From Terrimesophilobacter sp044464485 (GTDB taxonomy: Bacteria; Actinomycetota; Actinomycetes; Actinomycetales; Microbacteriaceae), in assembly GCA_044464485.1 (NCBI GenBank), contig JBIQLG010000005.1, positions 124,001 through 188,000 of the forward strand: 64,000 nucleotides of DNA, read 5' to 3'. Below are positions 1-7,997 of the stretch, one piece after another; the stretch's first letter is position 1, and each line of letters starts with the position of its first letter. A model generated the notes under the pieces. It ran no database searches. It had not been told where the DNA came from and was given only the letters and a program-made list of their open reading frames with translations. Position numbers and translations under genes: made by a program.

Positions 1-8
1 TCGCAGGC

Positions 9-413
9 GTGATCGTGGCAGATCAACGTGCTCGCTTTCTTGTTATAGGCGGGATCAACACCGTCGTTGGCTATGGCCTCTATGTCGTTCTCGATCTTTT
101 TGTCTTTCACAACATTCCATTCGGCTACATCCTGAGCCTCCTGATCTCCTACACCGTCGCGATTGTGCTTGCCTTCGTACTGTATCGACGATTTGTTTTC
201 AAGGTCACGGGGCATGTTTGGAGTGATTTCGCCAAATTCGTCACCGTCTATTTGGCTGCTATCGCGGTCAACTTCTTCGCGTTGCCAATCCTGATAGAGC
301 TCGTTGGGCTGAATTCCTTGCTGGCTCAGGCTCTGGTCCTCGTGGTGACGACATTGATGAGTTTTTTTGGTCATCGAGGGTTTTCTTTCCGACGAAAGAA
401 TGCGAACGCGTGA
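9..413 (+). CDS. GtrA-like membrane protein, possibly 5'-partial
   Basis: A 134-residue protein with four hydrophobic segments (about residues 8-30, 35-60, 73-96 and 102-122) and the C-terminal FFGHRGFSF motif typical of the GtrA family. GtrA-like proteins are small four-helix membrane proteins thought to help move lipid-linked sugars across the membrane for polysaccharide or wall glycosylation. The GTG at 9 gives a normal-length protein, but the frame is open to the window edge, so the true start may lie upstream. It sits at the edge of a sugar-nucleotide cluster and converges with the oxidoreductase gene. The family assignment is firm; the substrate is unknown. Confidence 0.8.
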   Translation: MIVADQRARFLVIGGINTVVGYGLYVVLDLFVFHNIPFGYILSLLISYTVAIVLAFVLYRRFVFKVTGHVWSDFAKFVTVYLAAIAVNFFALPILIELVGLNSLLAQALVLVVTTLMSFFGHRGFSFRRKNANA

Positions 414-457
414 AACGGGCTGTCAACCTGCCGCACAGGCGTGCAGCGGAGGAAATC

Positions 458-1423
458 TCAGTCGACGCCTGGTCGTTTGGCTGTCACCATGTCGATGACT
501 TTGTGCGAAGGTAAGACACTCGCCCGTTCGACGGCCGGATCCAGGACACCGTCGATCACATCCAGAAAGCGTTCGAACTGTGTGACGAGAGGTTCCTGAC
601 TTGTCACCATCTCCGGAATTTCGATGACGGTCTGCTGCCTGTAGCCGCGACCCTGCCCATCGGCCGAGTTCTCGGAAATATGATGATACACGGTCACATC
701 CCTGCGAAGCAGGTCGAGCTCTATCAGGCGGTCTGCCTGATATATGGACATCTGGCGAATCTTCCGCTGGCCGACTCGACTGGCAGAAACGTGAGCGAGT
801 GCACCACCGGAAAACTCCAGAACAGTCTCCGCGACGTCTTCCGCGTTGGCTTCAGAGTCGGGATGAAAGAATCCGAGGTTGGCATGGACGTTTTGCGGTT
901 CTCCCCTCATGAGCTGGATCGCCAAATCGACGTCATGAACCAAGAGATCCCAGGCCACTCCTGTTCGAATCCGGGAGGCATACGGCGAGTGGCGTGAAGC
1001 GGTGATATGAAAGGGCGCGTCTATCATCGTGAGCGCCGTCATGATGGCCGGGTTGTAGCGTTCAAGCAGACCACACATGAAAGGCAAGTTGATCCTGTCG
1101 GCGGCAGCAAGAATTGCTTGGGTATGGAGGAGGTTATCCGCTACGGGTTTCTCTACGAGTAGAGGTGTTTCCTGGTCGATGACCTGCATCGCCAGTGGGA
1201 AATGGGCTTCGGTGGCAGCGGCGATTACAACGCCGTCAATTCCGTCAAGCGTCGGAAGCTCGGGCGCCCATGCCGTTCCCAATTGAGCTGCGGCCGCGCG
1301 GCCCACTTTTTCGCGGGGATCGACGAGAACTGCTAGCTTCGCGCGGAGTGACTGACTGATAACGCGTGCATGGTTGCTTCCCATGACACCTGCCCCTACG
1401 AGTGCCACACGCAAGAGAGCCAC
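458..1423 (-). CDS. Gfo/Idh/MocA-family NAD(P)-dependent oxidoreductase
   Basis: A 321-residue protein. The N-terminus has the dinucleotide fingerprint VGAGVMGSNHARV (about residues 9-21), an EKPVAD motif near residue 92 and a WDLLVHDVDL segment near residues 160-170 that matches the catalytic region of the family. Such enzymes oxidise or reduce sugars or sugar nucleotides with NAD(P). It lies 2 bp after the DegT aminotransferase gene on the same strand, so the pair is almost certainly one operon. An oxidoreductase plus an aminotransferase plus a nearby acyltransferase is the usual recipe for making an acylated amino-sugar nucleotide (WbpB/WbpE/WbpD logic). The exact substrate cannot be read from sequence. 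Confidence 0.85.
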   Translation of the reverse strand: MALLRVALVGAGVMGSNHARVISQSLRAKLAVLVDPREKVGRAAAAQLGTAWAPELPTLDGIDGVVIAAATEAHFPLAMQVIDQETPLLVEKPVADNLLHTQAILAAADRINLPFMCGLLERYNPAIMTALTMIDAPFHITASRHSPYASRIRTGVAWDLLVHDVDLAIQLMRGEPQNVHANLGFFHPDSEANAEDVAETVLEFSGGALAHVSASRVGQRKIRQMSIYQADRLIELDLLRRDVTVYHHISENSADGQGRGYRQQTVIEIPEMVTSQEPLVTQFERFLDVIDGVLDPAVERASVLPSHKVIDMVTAKRPGVD

Positions 1424-1425
1424 CG

Positions 1426-2526
1426 CTATGCCACCGCCAGGGTGGAAACCGTATCAATAATGAAGGAGATTTCGTCATCGTTTAACCATTGGTGGACAGG
1501 CAGCGAGAGGACTTGTGAGGCGACTCGCGCAGCGACAGGTGTCTCGGTCAGGTTAACGCGCGGGTTGTTTCGGTATGCGTCGTAGTCGCCGATGAGCTTC
1601 GGATAGTAAATGCCAGTGCCAACCCCAGCTTCATGTAGCTTTGCGGCAAATTCGTCACGGGAGAGCGCGGAGTCTTCGGTGATCCGGACAGTGTACTGGT
1701 GCCACACGTGACTTCTGCCTGGTAATTCACGCGGAACGATTATCCCAGGGACGTTTTCGAGCCCCGCGTTGAGAGTTGCGGCATGGGATTTACGGGCTGA
1801 AACCGTGGCATCATATCGATTGAGCTGCGGAATCGCCAAGGCCGCCTGCAGGTCGGTAAGACGGTAATTGTGACCGGCTACTTCATAAACGTAGCGCTCT
1901 CTCATCCCCTGGTTCCGAAGGATGCGAAGTCGGTCGGCAACTTGGTCATCATTCGTTGTGACCACACCGCCCTCGCCTGTCGTCAGATTCTTTGTCGCAT
2001 AAAACGAAAACGTACCGATACCAAACGAGCCAGCACACGCATCGTGATATCTCGCAAAGTGAGACTGCGCAGCATCCTCAATAATCGTGAGATTGTGGTT
2101 GCCCGCGATGGTGACTAGTGGATCCATGTCGGCCATCTGCCCGTAGAGGTGAACGGGCATGAGCGCTTTGGTTCTTTGGGTAATTTTCTGAGCTACCGCG
2201 TCCGGGTCGAGGTTGAAATCTTCGCTTCGAATATCGGCGAATGTGACTGACGCTCCTGCCTCGAGAATGGCATTCACTGTCGCAACGAAAGTGAACGGAG
2301 TCGTGACCACCTCGTCGTCGGGTTGAAGGTCCAGGACCTCCAGCGCTGCGACGAGAGCGGTGGTGCCATTGTTGACAGCCACTGCATGCTTCACGCCGGC
2401 CATCTCAGCGAAGCGATCTTCCAAACGTTTCACCACTTGGCCTTGTGCGATAGATCCAGAACGCAGGACGCTGAGGACAAGTTCTTCTTCTTCGGTGCCG
2501 AACTTTACTGATGTGATCGGAATCAT
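1426..2526 (-). CDS. DegT/DnrJ/EryC1/StrS-family PLP sugar aminotransferase
   Basis: A 366-residue fold-type I aminotransferase. The Schiff-base lysine is K179 in FYATKNLTTGEGG, and the PLP-ring aspartate lies in IIEDAAQSH (about residues 148-156). Family members transfer an amino group from glutamate to a keto-sugar nucleotide. A GAGG-like ribosome site precedes the ATG. It is the first gene of a two-gene operon with the Gfo/Idh oxidoreductase and is divergent from the LpxA-like acyltransferase gene across about 127 bp. An amino sugar for an envelope glycan is the likely product (inference). Confidence 0.88.
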   Translation of the reverse strand: MIPITSVKFGTEEEELVLSVLRSGSIAQGQVVKRLEDRFAEMAGVKHAVAVNNGTTALVAALEVLDLQPDDEVVTTPFTFVATVNAILEAGASVTFADIRSEDFNLDPDAVAQKITQRTKALMPVHLYGQMADMDPLVTIAGNHNLTIIEDAAQSHFARYHDACAGSFGIGTFSFYATKNLTTGEGGVVTTNDDQVADRLRILRNQGMRERYVYEVAGHNYRLTDLQAALAIPQLNRYDATVSARKSHAATLNAGLENVPGIIVPRELPGRSHVWHQYTVRITEDSALSRDEFAAKLHEAGVGTGIYYPKLIGDYDAYRNNPRVNLTETPVAARVASQVLSLPVHQWLNDDEISFIIDTVSTLAVA

Positions 2527-2653
2527 GAAACCTCAAAAGTCGCTTCCGGACGGTAAGGAAAAACGTGCAACTATAACGTACCGCGTGTTTTCACCCATCC
2601 TGCGATCACAAAGGGGTTCTCAAGCGAACGAGGGAACGAGGGAAGGAGGGAAG

Positions 2654-3346
2654 GTGGCAAACACAGTTCATTCAACCGCGATCATTTCAGGCGAGGTTAG
2701 ATTAGGGAATGGCAATACAATTGGGCCTTTCGTTACGATCACTGGCCCGGTGACGATGGGAGACGACAACTGGATTGGCACCGGCGTGGTGATCGGTGCA
2801 CCACCGGAGGTGCGCACTGCTGTACATGGCCAAGGGTTCGACGGACCGAACGGCAATGGCGTCATTATTGGTAACCGCAATATTCTTCGGGAACACGTGC
2901 AGGTGCACCAAGGCTGGCAAAGGCAGACGATGCTTGGCAATGACATCATGGTGATGAATCAAAGCTATGTAGCGCACGATTGCCTAGTCGGAGACGGCGT
3001 TACATTAGCGTCCAGCGTCCTCTTGGCCGGCAACGTCGAGGTCGGCGCACGAGCCAATTGCGGAATGGGAGTTGTTGTCCATCAGGGGCGAAAAATTGGC
3101 AGTGGATCGATGGTGGGAATGGGATCGATTGTCACAAGAGATATTCTTCCTTTGGCTAAGGCCTTCGGGAATCCTGCAAAGTTGCACGGTGCGAATGTGA
3201 TTGGTATGGAGCGAGCGGGGCTTCCAGCATCAGTCATCGATCGAGTGAACCGTTGCTACGCCGATGACGTCAACATTGATTTTGATGAGCTTCGCGATGA
3301 GGGTCAGCTTATGGTTTACTTCGCAGGGTGGAGAACCAGAAAATGA
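2654..3346 (+). CDS. LpxA-like left-handed beta-helix acyltransferase
   Basis: A 230-residue hexapeptide-repeat protein resembling UDP-GlcNAc O-acyltransferase (LpxA, about 262 residues in E. coli). Hexapeptide turns run from residue 8 to about 165. H108 in SYVAHDCLVG matches the catalytic histidine of LpxA, and GNPAKLHGANVIGMERAG (about 172-189) matches the signature after the helix; the C-terminal helical part is short. I chose the GTG at 2654 because a strong purine-rich ribosome site (GGAAGGAGGGAAG, 2641-2653) lies directly before it and homology starts there, although the frame is open further upstream. It overlaps the next gene by 4 nt (ATGA). Monoderm actinobacteria are not expected to make lipid A, so it probably acylates another sugar nucleotide (inference). 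Confidence 0.8.
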   Translation: MANTVHSTAIISGEVRLGNGNTIGPFVTITGPVTMGDDNWIGTGVVIGAPPEVRTAVHGQGFDGPNGNGVIIGNRNILREHVQVHQGWQRQTMLGNDIMVMNQSYVAHDCLVGDGVTLASSVLLAGNVEVGARANCGMGVVVHQGRKIGSGSMVGMGSIVTRDILPLAKAFGNPAKLHGANVIGMERAGLPASVIDRVNRCYADDVNIDFDELRDEGQLMVYFAGWRTRK

Positions 3347-4323
3347 AACGCGCCCTCATCACCGGCATCACCGGCCAGGACGGCATGTACCTGGGCGAGC
3401 TGCTCGACCACAAAGGCTACGAGGTCTTCGGCCTCGTGCGGGGTCAGAACAACCCAAAGGTCGCGGCAGTTCAGGAAGCCCTGCCCCACGCGAAGCTGCT
3501 GTTCGGCGACCTCACCGACCTCGGCTCGCTACTGCGCGTGATGGAGGTCGCGCAACCCGACGAGGTTTACAACCTGGGGGCGATCTCGTTCGTGGCCCAC
3601 TCCTGGGAGAACGCGGGAATGACGGCGGATGTCACGGGCAAGGGCGTGCTGAACATGCTCGAAGCCACGCGCATCCATGCCGGCTCCGACCCCGGCAGTA
3701 TCCGGTTTTATCAGGCGTCGAGTTCGGAGATGTTCGGCAAGGTGCAGGAAGTACCACAGCGCGAAACGACCCTTTTGTGGCCGCGGTCGCCCTACGGAGT
3801 CGCCAAAGTGTTCGGCCACTACATGACCATCAACTACCGCGAATCGTACGGGATGCATGCGTCCAGCGGCATCCTCTTCAATCACGAATCACCGCGCCGA
3901 GGCATCGAATTCGTGACGCGCAAGGTGACGACCGCTGTCGCACGGATTTCGCTCGGCAAGCAGGACGGCCTCACCATGGGTAACCTCGACGCGAGCCGCG
4001 ACTGGGGTTACGCGGGCGACTACGTGGACGCCATGTGGCGCATGCTACAGCATCCGACCGCCGACGACTACGTCATCGCCACGGGCGTGACCCACACCAT
4101 CCGCGACCTTCTGGACGTGGCGTTCGCACGAATCGGCATCGACGACTGGGCGAACTACGTGACTTATGACAGGCAATACGAGCGGCCAGCGGAGGTCGAC
4201 CTTCTCATCGGCGATGCGAGCAAAGCCAAAGAGGTGCTCGGCTGGGAGCCTACGGTTCATTTCGAGCAACTCATCAACATGATGGTGGATGCCGACATCG
4301 CGGCGCAAAGGGCGATCGGCTGA
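3343..4323 (+). CDS. GDP-mannose 4,6-dehydratase-like SDR enzyme, copy 1
   Basis: A 326-residue extended short-chain dehydrogenase. The NADP fingerprint TGITGQDG covers residues 7-14; the catalytic set is SSSE (about 126-129) and Y151-x3-K155 in SPYGVAKVFGH. The NHESPRRG and DASRDWGYAGDYVDAMW stretches are diagnostic for Gmd, which converts GDP-mannose to GDP-4-keto-6-deoxymannose. The ATG at 3343 overlaps the upstream stop, whereas a GTG 15 nt earlier lacks support. A Gmd-like paralogue follows 1 bp downstream. GDP-mannose would need ManA and ManB, both in this window, plus a guanylyltransferase that is not here. Confidence 0.85.
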   Translation: MKRALITGITGQDGMYLGELLDHKGYEVFGLVRGQNNPKVAAVQEALPHAKLLFGDLTDLGSLLRVMEVAQPDEVYNLGAISFVAHSWENAGMTADVTGKGVLNMLEATRIHAGSDPGSIRFYQASSSEMFGKVQEVPQRETTLLWPRSPYGVAKVFGHYMTINYRESYGMHASSGILFNHESPRRGIEFVTRKVTTAVARISLGKQDGLTMGNLDASRDWGYAGDYVDAMWRMLQHPTADDYVIATGVTHTIRDLLDVAFARIGIDDWANYVTYDRQYERPAEVDLLIGDASKAKEVLGWEPTVHFEQLINMMVDADIAAQRAIG

Positions 4324-4324
4324 G

Positions 4325-5263
4325 ATGGCGGTCGCGTTCATCACGGGGGTGACAGGTCAGGACGGCACCTACCTTGCTCGCTCTCTCACCTCCGACGGAG
4401 TCGACGTTCACGGACTGGTTCGCCCGGGTTCCACTTCAGCGGTGGAACCGGGTGTTACGGTGCACACCGCGGATGTGCGGGACGCCGATTCGCTCGGCGA
4501 CATCATTGCTCGACTTCAGCCGGACGAGTTTTACCATCTTGCCGGTCAGACCTCCGTGGGGGCATCGTGGAAGGACCCCGTGGGCACCGTGCAGACCACG
4601 GGTGAACCGGTCGCGACGATTCTCGCCGCTCTCGCCTCAGGGAGCCCGCACACGCGATTCGTGAACGCGTCCAGCAGCGAGATTTTTGGGGATGCACCGC
4701 CGCCGCAAAACGAAGCGAGCCCCGTTTCGCCGCTTTCTCCGTACGGCGCGGCGAAAGCGCTCGGGCACTTCCTCACCGCCAGTTTTCGCGCGCGCGGCCT
4801 GCACGCCTCATCCATGATTTTGTACAACCACGAATCCCCGTTGCGAAGCGAGCGTTTCGTCACGGGCAAGATCGCCGCATCAGTGGCGCGCATCCACGAA
4901 GGTCACCAGCGGGAACTGCTCCTCGGCGACCTCAGCGTGGAGAGGGACTGGGGCTGGGCGCCGGACTACGTCGACGCGATGAGGCGAGCAGCGTCGCAGG
5001 ATGAACCGGGCGATTTCGTCATCGGCACAGGCATATCGCACAGCATCCGTGATTTCGTCGACGCGGCATTCGCGGTGATCGGCGTGACGGAGTGGGAGTC
5101 GCTGGTAAAAACGGAGGCCAAGTTTGTGCGGCCGGCCGACCCGGCCGTGCAGCGCGCCGACAGCAGCAAAGCTCGCACCGTGCTGGGTTGGGAGCCCACG
5201 CGAGACTTTGCTGACGTCGTTCGAGCGATGGTCGAACACCATCTCGAGGCGTTGCGAGGCTAG
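4325..5263 (+). CDS. GDP-mannose 4,6-dehydratase-like SDR enzyme, copy 2
   Basis: A 312-residue paralogue of the preceding gene. It keeps TGVTGQDG (residues 7-14), NASSSEIFG, Y140-x3-K144 in SPYGAAKALGH, and LSVERDWGWAPDYVDAM. The preceding stop and this ATG are separated by a single base, so the two genes are translated together. Gmd is normally partnered by a reductase or epimerase/reductase (Rmd or Fcl). Here the partner slot is filled by a second Gmd-like protein, which may have become the reductase or may act on another nucleotide sugar (inference). Compared with copy 1 it has lost several residues in the NHESP region (LRSERF instead of RRGIEF). Confidence 0.75.
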   Translation: MAVAFITGVTGQDGTYLARSLTSDGVDVHGLVRPGSTSAVEPGVTVHTADVRDADSLGDIIARLQPDEFYHLAGQTSVGASWKDPVGTVQTTGEPVATILAALASGSPHTRFVNASSSEIFGDAPPPQNEASPVSPLSPYGAAKALGHFLTASFRARGLHASSMILYNHESPLRSERFVTGKIAASVARIHEGHQRELLLGDLSVERDWGWAPDYVDAMRRAASQDEPGDFVIGTGISHSIRDFVDAAFAVIGVTEWESLVKTEAKFVRPADPAVQRADSSKARTVLGWEPTRDFADVVRAMVEHHLEALRG

Positions 5264-5305
5264 ATCGCCCCTCGAGTTCCGCTTCATCACCCGGGTTGCG
5301 TCGGT

Positions 5306-6610
5306 CTAGGGACGCTCATGCGGCAGCACCGGCTTCTCGGGTGCCGCCGTGAACGCCTGCCGCCAGCTCAACTCCCTGCTGGCCTTGACCGTGCAGACCA
5401 CGAGGGTGAGCCACCCGAATTCGATGAGCAGCGAGCTCTCCGCGAGGGATGTCGTGATCAGGGCGAGCAACACGAGGGCGGGCCACGCGAAAACAACGCT
5501 GCGGCGGGCGATGGCCAACAGCCAGGAACGCACGAATGCGAGCAACACCAGAACGATGAGCGCCGCGAGTCCCACGATTCCCAACTGGAACCACACGTCG
5601 AAGTAGGCGTTCGCTGCCGAGGTCGGCTCACCTCCGGGCAGGTGTTGAAACGAGAGGAAGGGCGCGAGTTCGTTCCGCCACGCACCGATCCAGCCCCACC
5701 CCTCCAGGGAGTGGAGGGACACGAGATCCACGACGCGGTGCCACAGATCCAAACGGTAGCTGAGGTCCCGCGTGGCGTCGAGGATGCCGATGATCGGCCC
5801 GCGAAGCACCCACGCCGCCACGAGAGCGGCAGCGCTGAGCGCGAGCAAACCGAATTGCCACCAGGGTCTGCGCTCGGCAGGTATCCTGCGCAGCACGAAC
5901 ATAGCCAATGCGGCGAGGCCGATAATCGCCGCGGCGCCGATCGCCACGGGGGACTGGGAAAGCAGGAGGCACACGGCCGCAAGAACTATCGAACTGGTGC
6001 CCACGAACCGTGTGACGGACTGCGTGCGAAGCTCGGTGGCAAACGTGATGAGCGCGATGATCGCGGCGATTCCCAGCTGGTTTCGCGTCCCGAGCAGCCC
6101 CTGGATCGGCCCGAGATGGTCGAGATTCCCGAGGATGCCCAGAAACCGGATGGGCGCGTCGATGAGCACGCCCGCGAAGATTTCCAGCGCGAGAGAGGCG
6201 AGCAGCACCGCACGGAACGCATCGCCGAATCCGCGCACGATCTGGATGGTGTCGCGGAGCAGAGCGACGGCGACGCCCAGCACGGTGAAGCACAGCAGGT
6301 ACACGAGGCCGCCGAGAGTTGCCCACTGGTAGTTGCTCCACAGCAGGGAGGCGCACGCCCATCCGACAAAAATCATGAGCGAAATCGGCAGGAGCCCGTA
6401 CCACTCGAATTCGCCGCGCTTGGCGAAGAGCACGACCGTCCAGAGCACCAGGAGCGCACCGAGAACGCCGAACAGCCCCGCCCAGCCCATGGTTTGCCGA
6501 AGTGCGAACGCGAGCACGGACGCTCCGATGGTGGCCGTCGTGAGCGCGGTGATGAATCGCGCCGACGAGAGAAACGCGATGAAGACGTCGAAGCGCTGAC
6601 CCGTTTTCAC
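5306..6610 (-). CDS. O-antigen ligase/polymerase-like membrane protein B
   Basis: A 434-residue multi-pass protein with about ten to twelve hydrophobic segments. The large outer loop carries LDLWHRVVDL followed by GWGWIGAW, the Wzy_C-type pattern shared with its upstream neighbour. Wzy/WaaL-like proteins polymerise or ligate lipid-linked sugar chains at the outer membrane face. The frame stays open far upstream, but the real start is the GTG at 6610, which overlaps the stop of the upstream paralogue (GTGA). The longer reading would be antisense low-complexity sequence. It is the second of two tandem, translationally coupled paralogues. Confidence 0.78.
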   Translation of the reverse strand: MKTGQRFDVFIAFLSSARFITALTTATIGASVLAFALRQTMGWAGLFGVLGALLVLWTVVLFAKRGEFEWYGLLPISLMIFVGWACASLLWSNYQWATLGGLVYLLCFTVLGVAVALLRDTIQIVRGFGDAFRAVLLASLALEIFAGVLIDAPIRFLGILGNLDHLGPIQGLLGTRNQLGIAAIIALITFATELRTQSVTRFVGTSSIVLAAVCLLLSQSPVAIGAAAIIGLAALAMFVLRRIPAERRPWWQFGLLALSAAALVAAWVLRGPIIGILDATRDLSYRLDLWHRVVDLVSLHSLEGWGWIGAWRNELAPFLSFQHLPGGEPTSAANAYFDVWFQLGIVGLAALIVLVLLAFVRSWLLAIARRSVVFAWPALVLLALITTSLAESSLLIEFGWLTLVVCTVKASRELSWRQAFTAAPEKPVLPHERP

Positions 6611-7917
6611 AGCAATTCGCGCCGCTTCGTTTTGACGGCAATGATGAGGAGGAAAGCGAACCCGTACTCGGTGATGAGCCGACTCTCTGCCATCGACTGC
6701 ACGATCAACGCGACGAGCACGAGCAACGGCAAAAGCGTGAGCGCCGTGTGGTTGAGCGGGGCGTTCGGTGCCTTCTGCGGCCGGTCCACGGCGTGTTGCC
6801 ACGCCTTCACAAGCACCACGGCTACGAGCGCCATGAAGATCACGAGCCCGACGAGTCCCAGCTGGAAGGTCACATCCACCCATGTGTTGTGGGCCTGCAG
6901 TTGCAAAACCTTCGAGCGGTAAACGAGGTGGTCGAAGGGGTCGGCCCAGGGCATCCAGTAGCTGACCCAGCCCCAACCCAAGGCCGGCCGTTGCTCCGCG
7001 AGCGTGAGCACTTTGTTCCAGATTTCGATGCGTCCCGTGAGATCCGGGCTCTTGCCGAGAAGTTCGAAGAGGCGTGCTCGCACGAGGAATCCCGCGACGA
7101 CCGCCGCCGCGACGACCACGAGGCTGAGCGTGTAGACGACAACGCGTCCGCGTCCGGTCCGCGCCCGTCGAACGAGCAGCGCGATCACGAGCGTCACGAG
7201 CACGCCGGCGGCCGCCACGGTCACGGTCGCCGACTTGGTCAGGAGGATGCTCCCAGCGGCCAGCGCGATCCACACCGAACCCCACCCGCGGCTCGCCTTG
7301 CGCGAGGCGACCTGGATGCCGAACACGATGAGCGCGAGCAGAGCGAGAAAACCGAGACTGTTCGAATTGCCGAGGATGCCCTGAATTCGACCGCCATCGA
7401 ACACGTCGAACAGTTCGTTGCGCGACCACATGAGCATGCCCGGCAACTTCGTGTACGAGTCGTAGTCGACGCCGGGTTGGCCGAAGAGAGGCAGCACGCG
7501 ATCGCGGATGACGACGGAGACGAAAAGCTCGAACAGCAGCGAGGCGGCGATGACGAACCGCAGCACGATCCCCAGCGCGCGCAACAGTTCCGCCCAGGTG
7601 AACGTGATGGCGAGCGCCACGGCATTGATGACGATGATCCACGTCGTGAACAGGCCGAGAGCGGTGGCACCCGGGTAGTGGGACCAGAAAATCGACACGG
7701 TCGCGAGCGCGAGGAAGGCCAGCAGCGGCAGCGGCATCCCCGCCACGCTCCAGCGCGAGCGCTGCCGCCACAGCATCCACCCGGAAACCAGCGTGATGGC
7801 GATCGTGACAATGCCGAACGTCCACCAGCCGACCGTGAAGCGCACGGCGTCGCCGGCGAGCAGCATGAAGAGTGCGAGAGAGGGGAACGCGACGCGAAAT
7901 CGGGAACTCTCCAGCAT
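6607..7917 (-). CDS. O-antigen ligase/polymerase-like membrane protein A
   Basis: A 436-residue integral membrane protein, hydrophobic for most of its length. A periplasmic-type loop carries IEIWNKVLTLAEQ followed by GWGWVSYW (about residues 285-315), the hallmark of the O-antigen ligase (Wzy_C) family. It probably polymerises or transfers an envelope polysaccharide on an undecaprenyl or decaprenyl carrier. The ATG at 7917 is preceded on its strand by TAGGCT seven bases upstream, consistent with leaderless transcription. Its partner gene overlaps its stop. Activity is inferred only from family membership. Confidence 0.8.
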   Translation of the reverse strand: MLESSRFRVAFPSLALFMLLAGDAVRFTVGWWTFGIVTIAITLVSGWMLWRQRSRWSVAGMPLPLLAFLALATVSIFWSHYPGATALGLFTTWIIVINAVALAITFTWAELLRALGIVLRFVIAASLLFELFVSVVIRDRVLPLFGQPGVDYDSYTKLPGMLMWSRNELFDVFDGGRIQGILGNSNSLGFLALLALIVFGIQVASRKASRGWGSVWIALAAGSILLTKSATVTVAAAGVLVTLVIALLVRRARTGRGRVVVYTLSLVVVAAAVVAGFLVRARLFELLGKSPDLTGRIEIWNKVLTLAEQRPALGWGWVSYWMPWADPFDHLVYRSKVLQLQAHNTWVDVTFQLGLVGLVIFMALVAVVLVKAWQHAVDRPQKAPNAPLNHTALTLLPLLVLVALIVQSMAESRLITEYGFAFLLIIAVKTKRRELL

Positions 7918-7924
7918 GGTGGCA

Positions 7925-7930
7925 AGCCTA
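7925..7930 (-). promoter_or_regulatory. Leaderless -10 (TAGGCT) for the tandem ligase operon
   Basis: On the minus strand TAGGCT ends seven bases before the ATG at 7917, and no ribosome-binding site lies in between. This is the spacing expected when transcription begins at the start codon. Confidence 0.4.
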
Positions 7931-7997
7931 TTTGCTCTGCGAGCTCGAACCTAGTTGGTAGCGTGAAGGCTGCACATCGATCGTCGGAGGGAGCCGC

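Noticed and set aside
2360..2653. N-terminal extension of the LpxA-like protein
   Set aside because: It overlaps the divergent aminotransferase gene, lacks homology and bypasses a strong ribosome site before 2654.
5306..7825. One 839-residue minus-strand protein
   Set aside because: Only the part below 6610 is hydrophobic and family-like; the rest is a low-complexity Arg/His-rich reading of the other ligase gene in the wrong frame.
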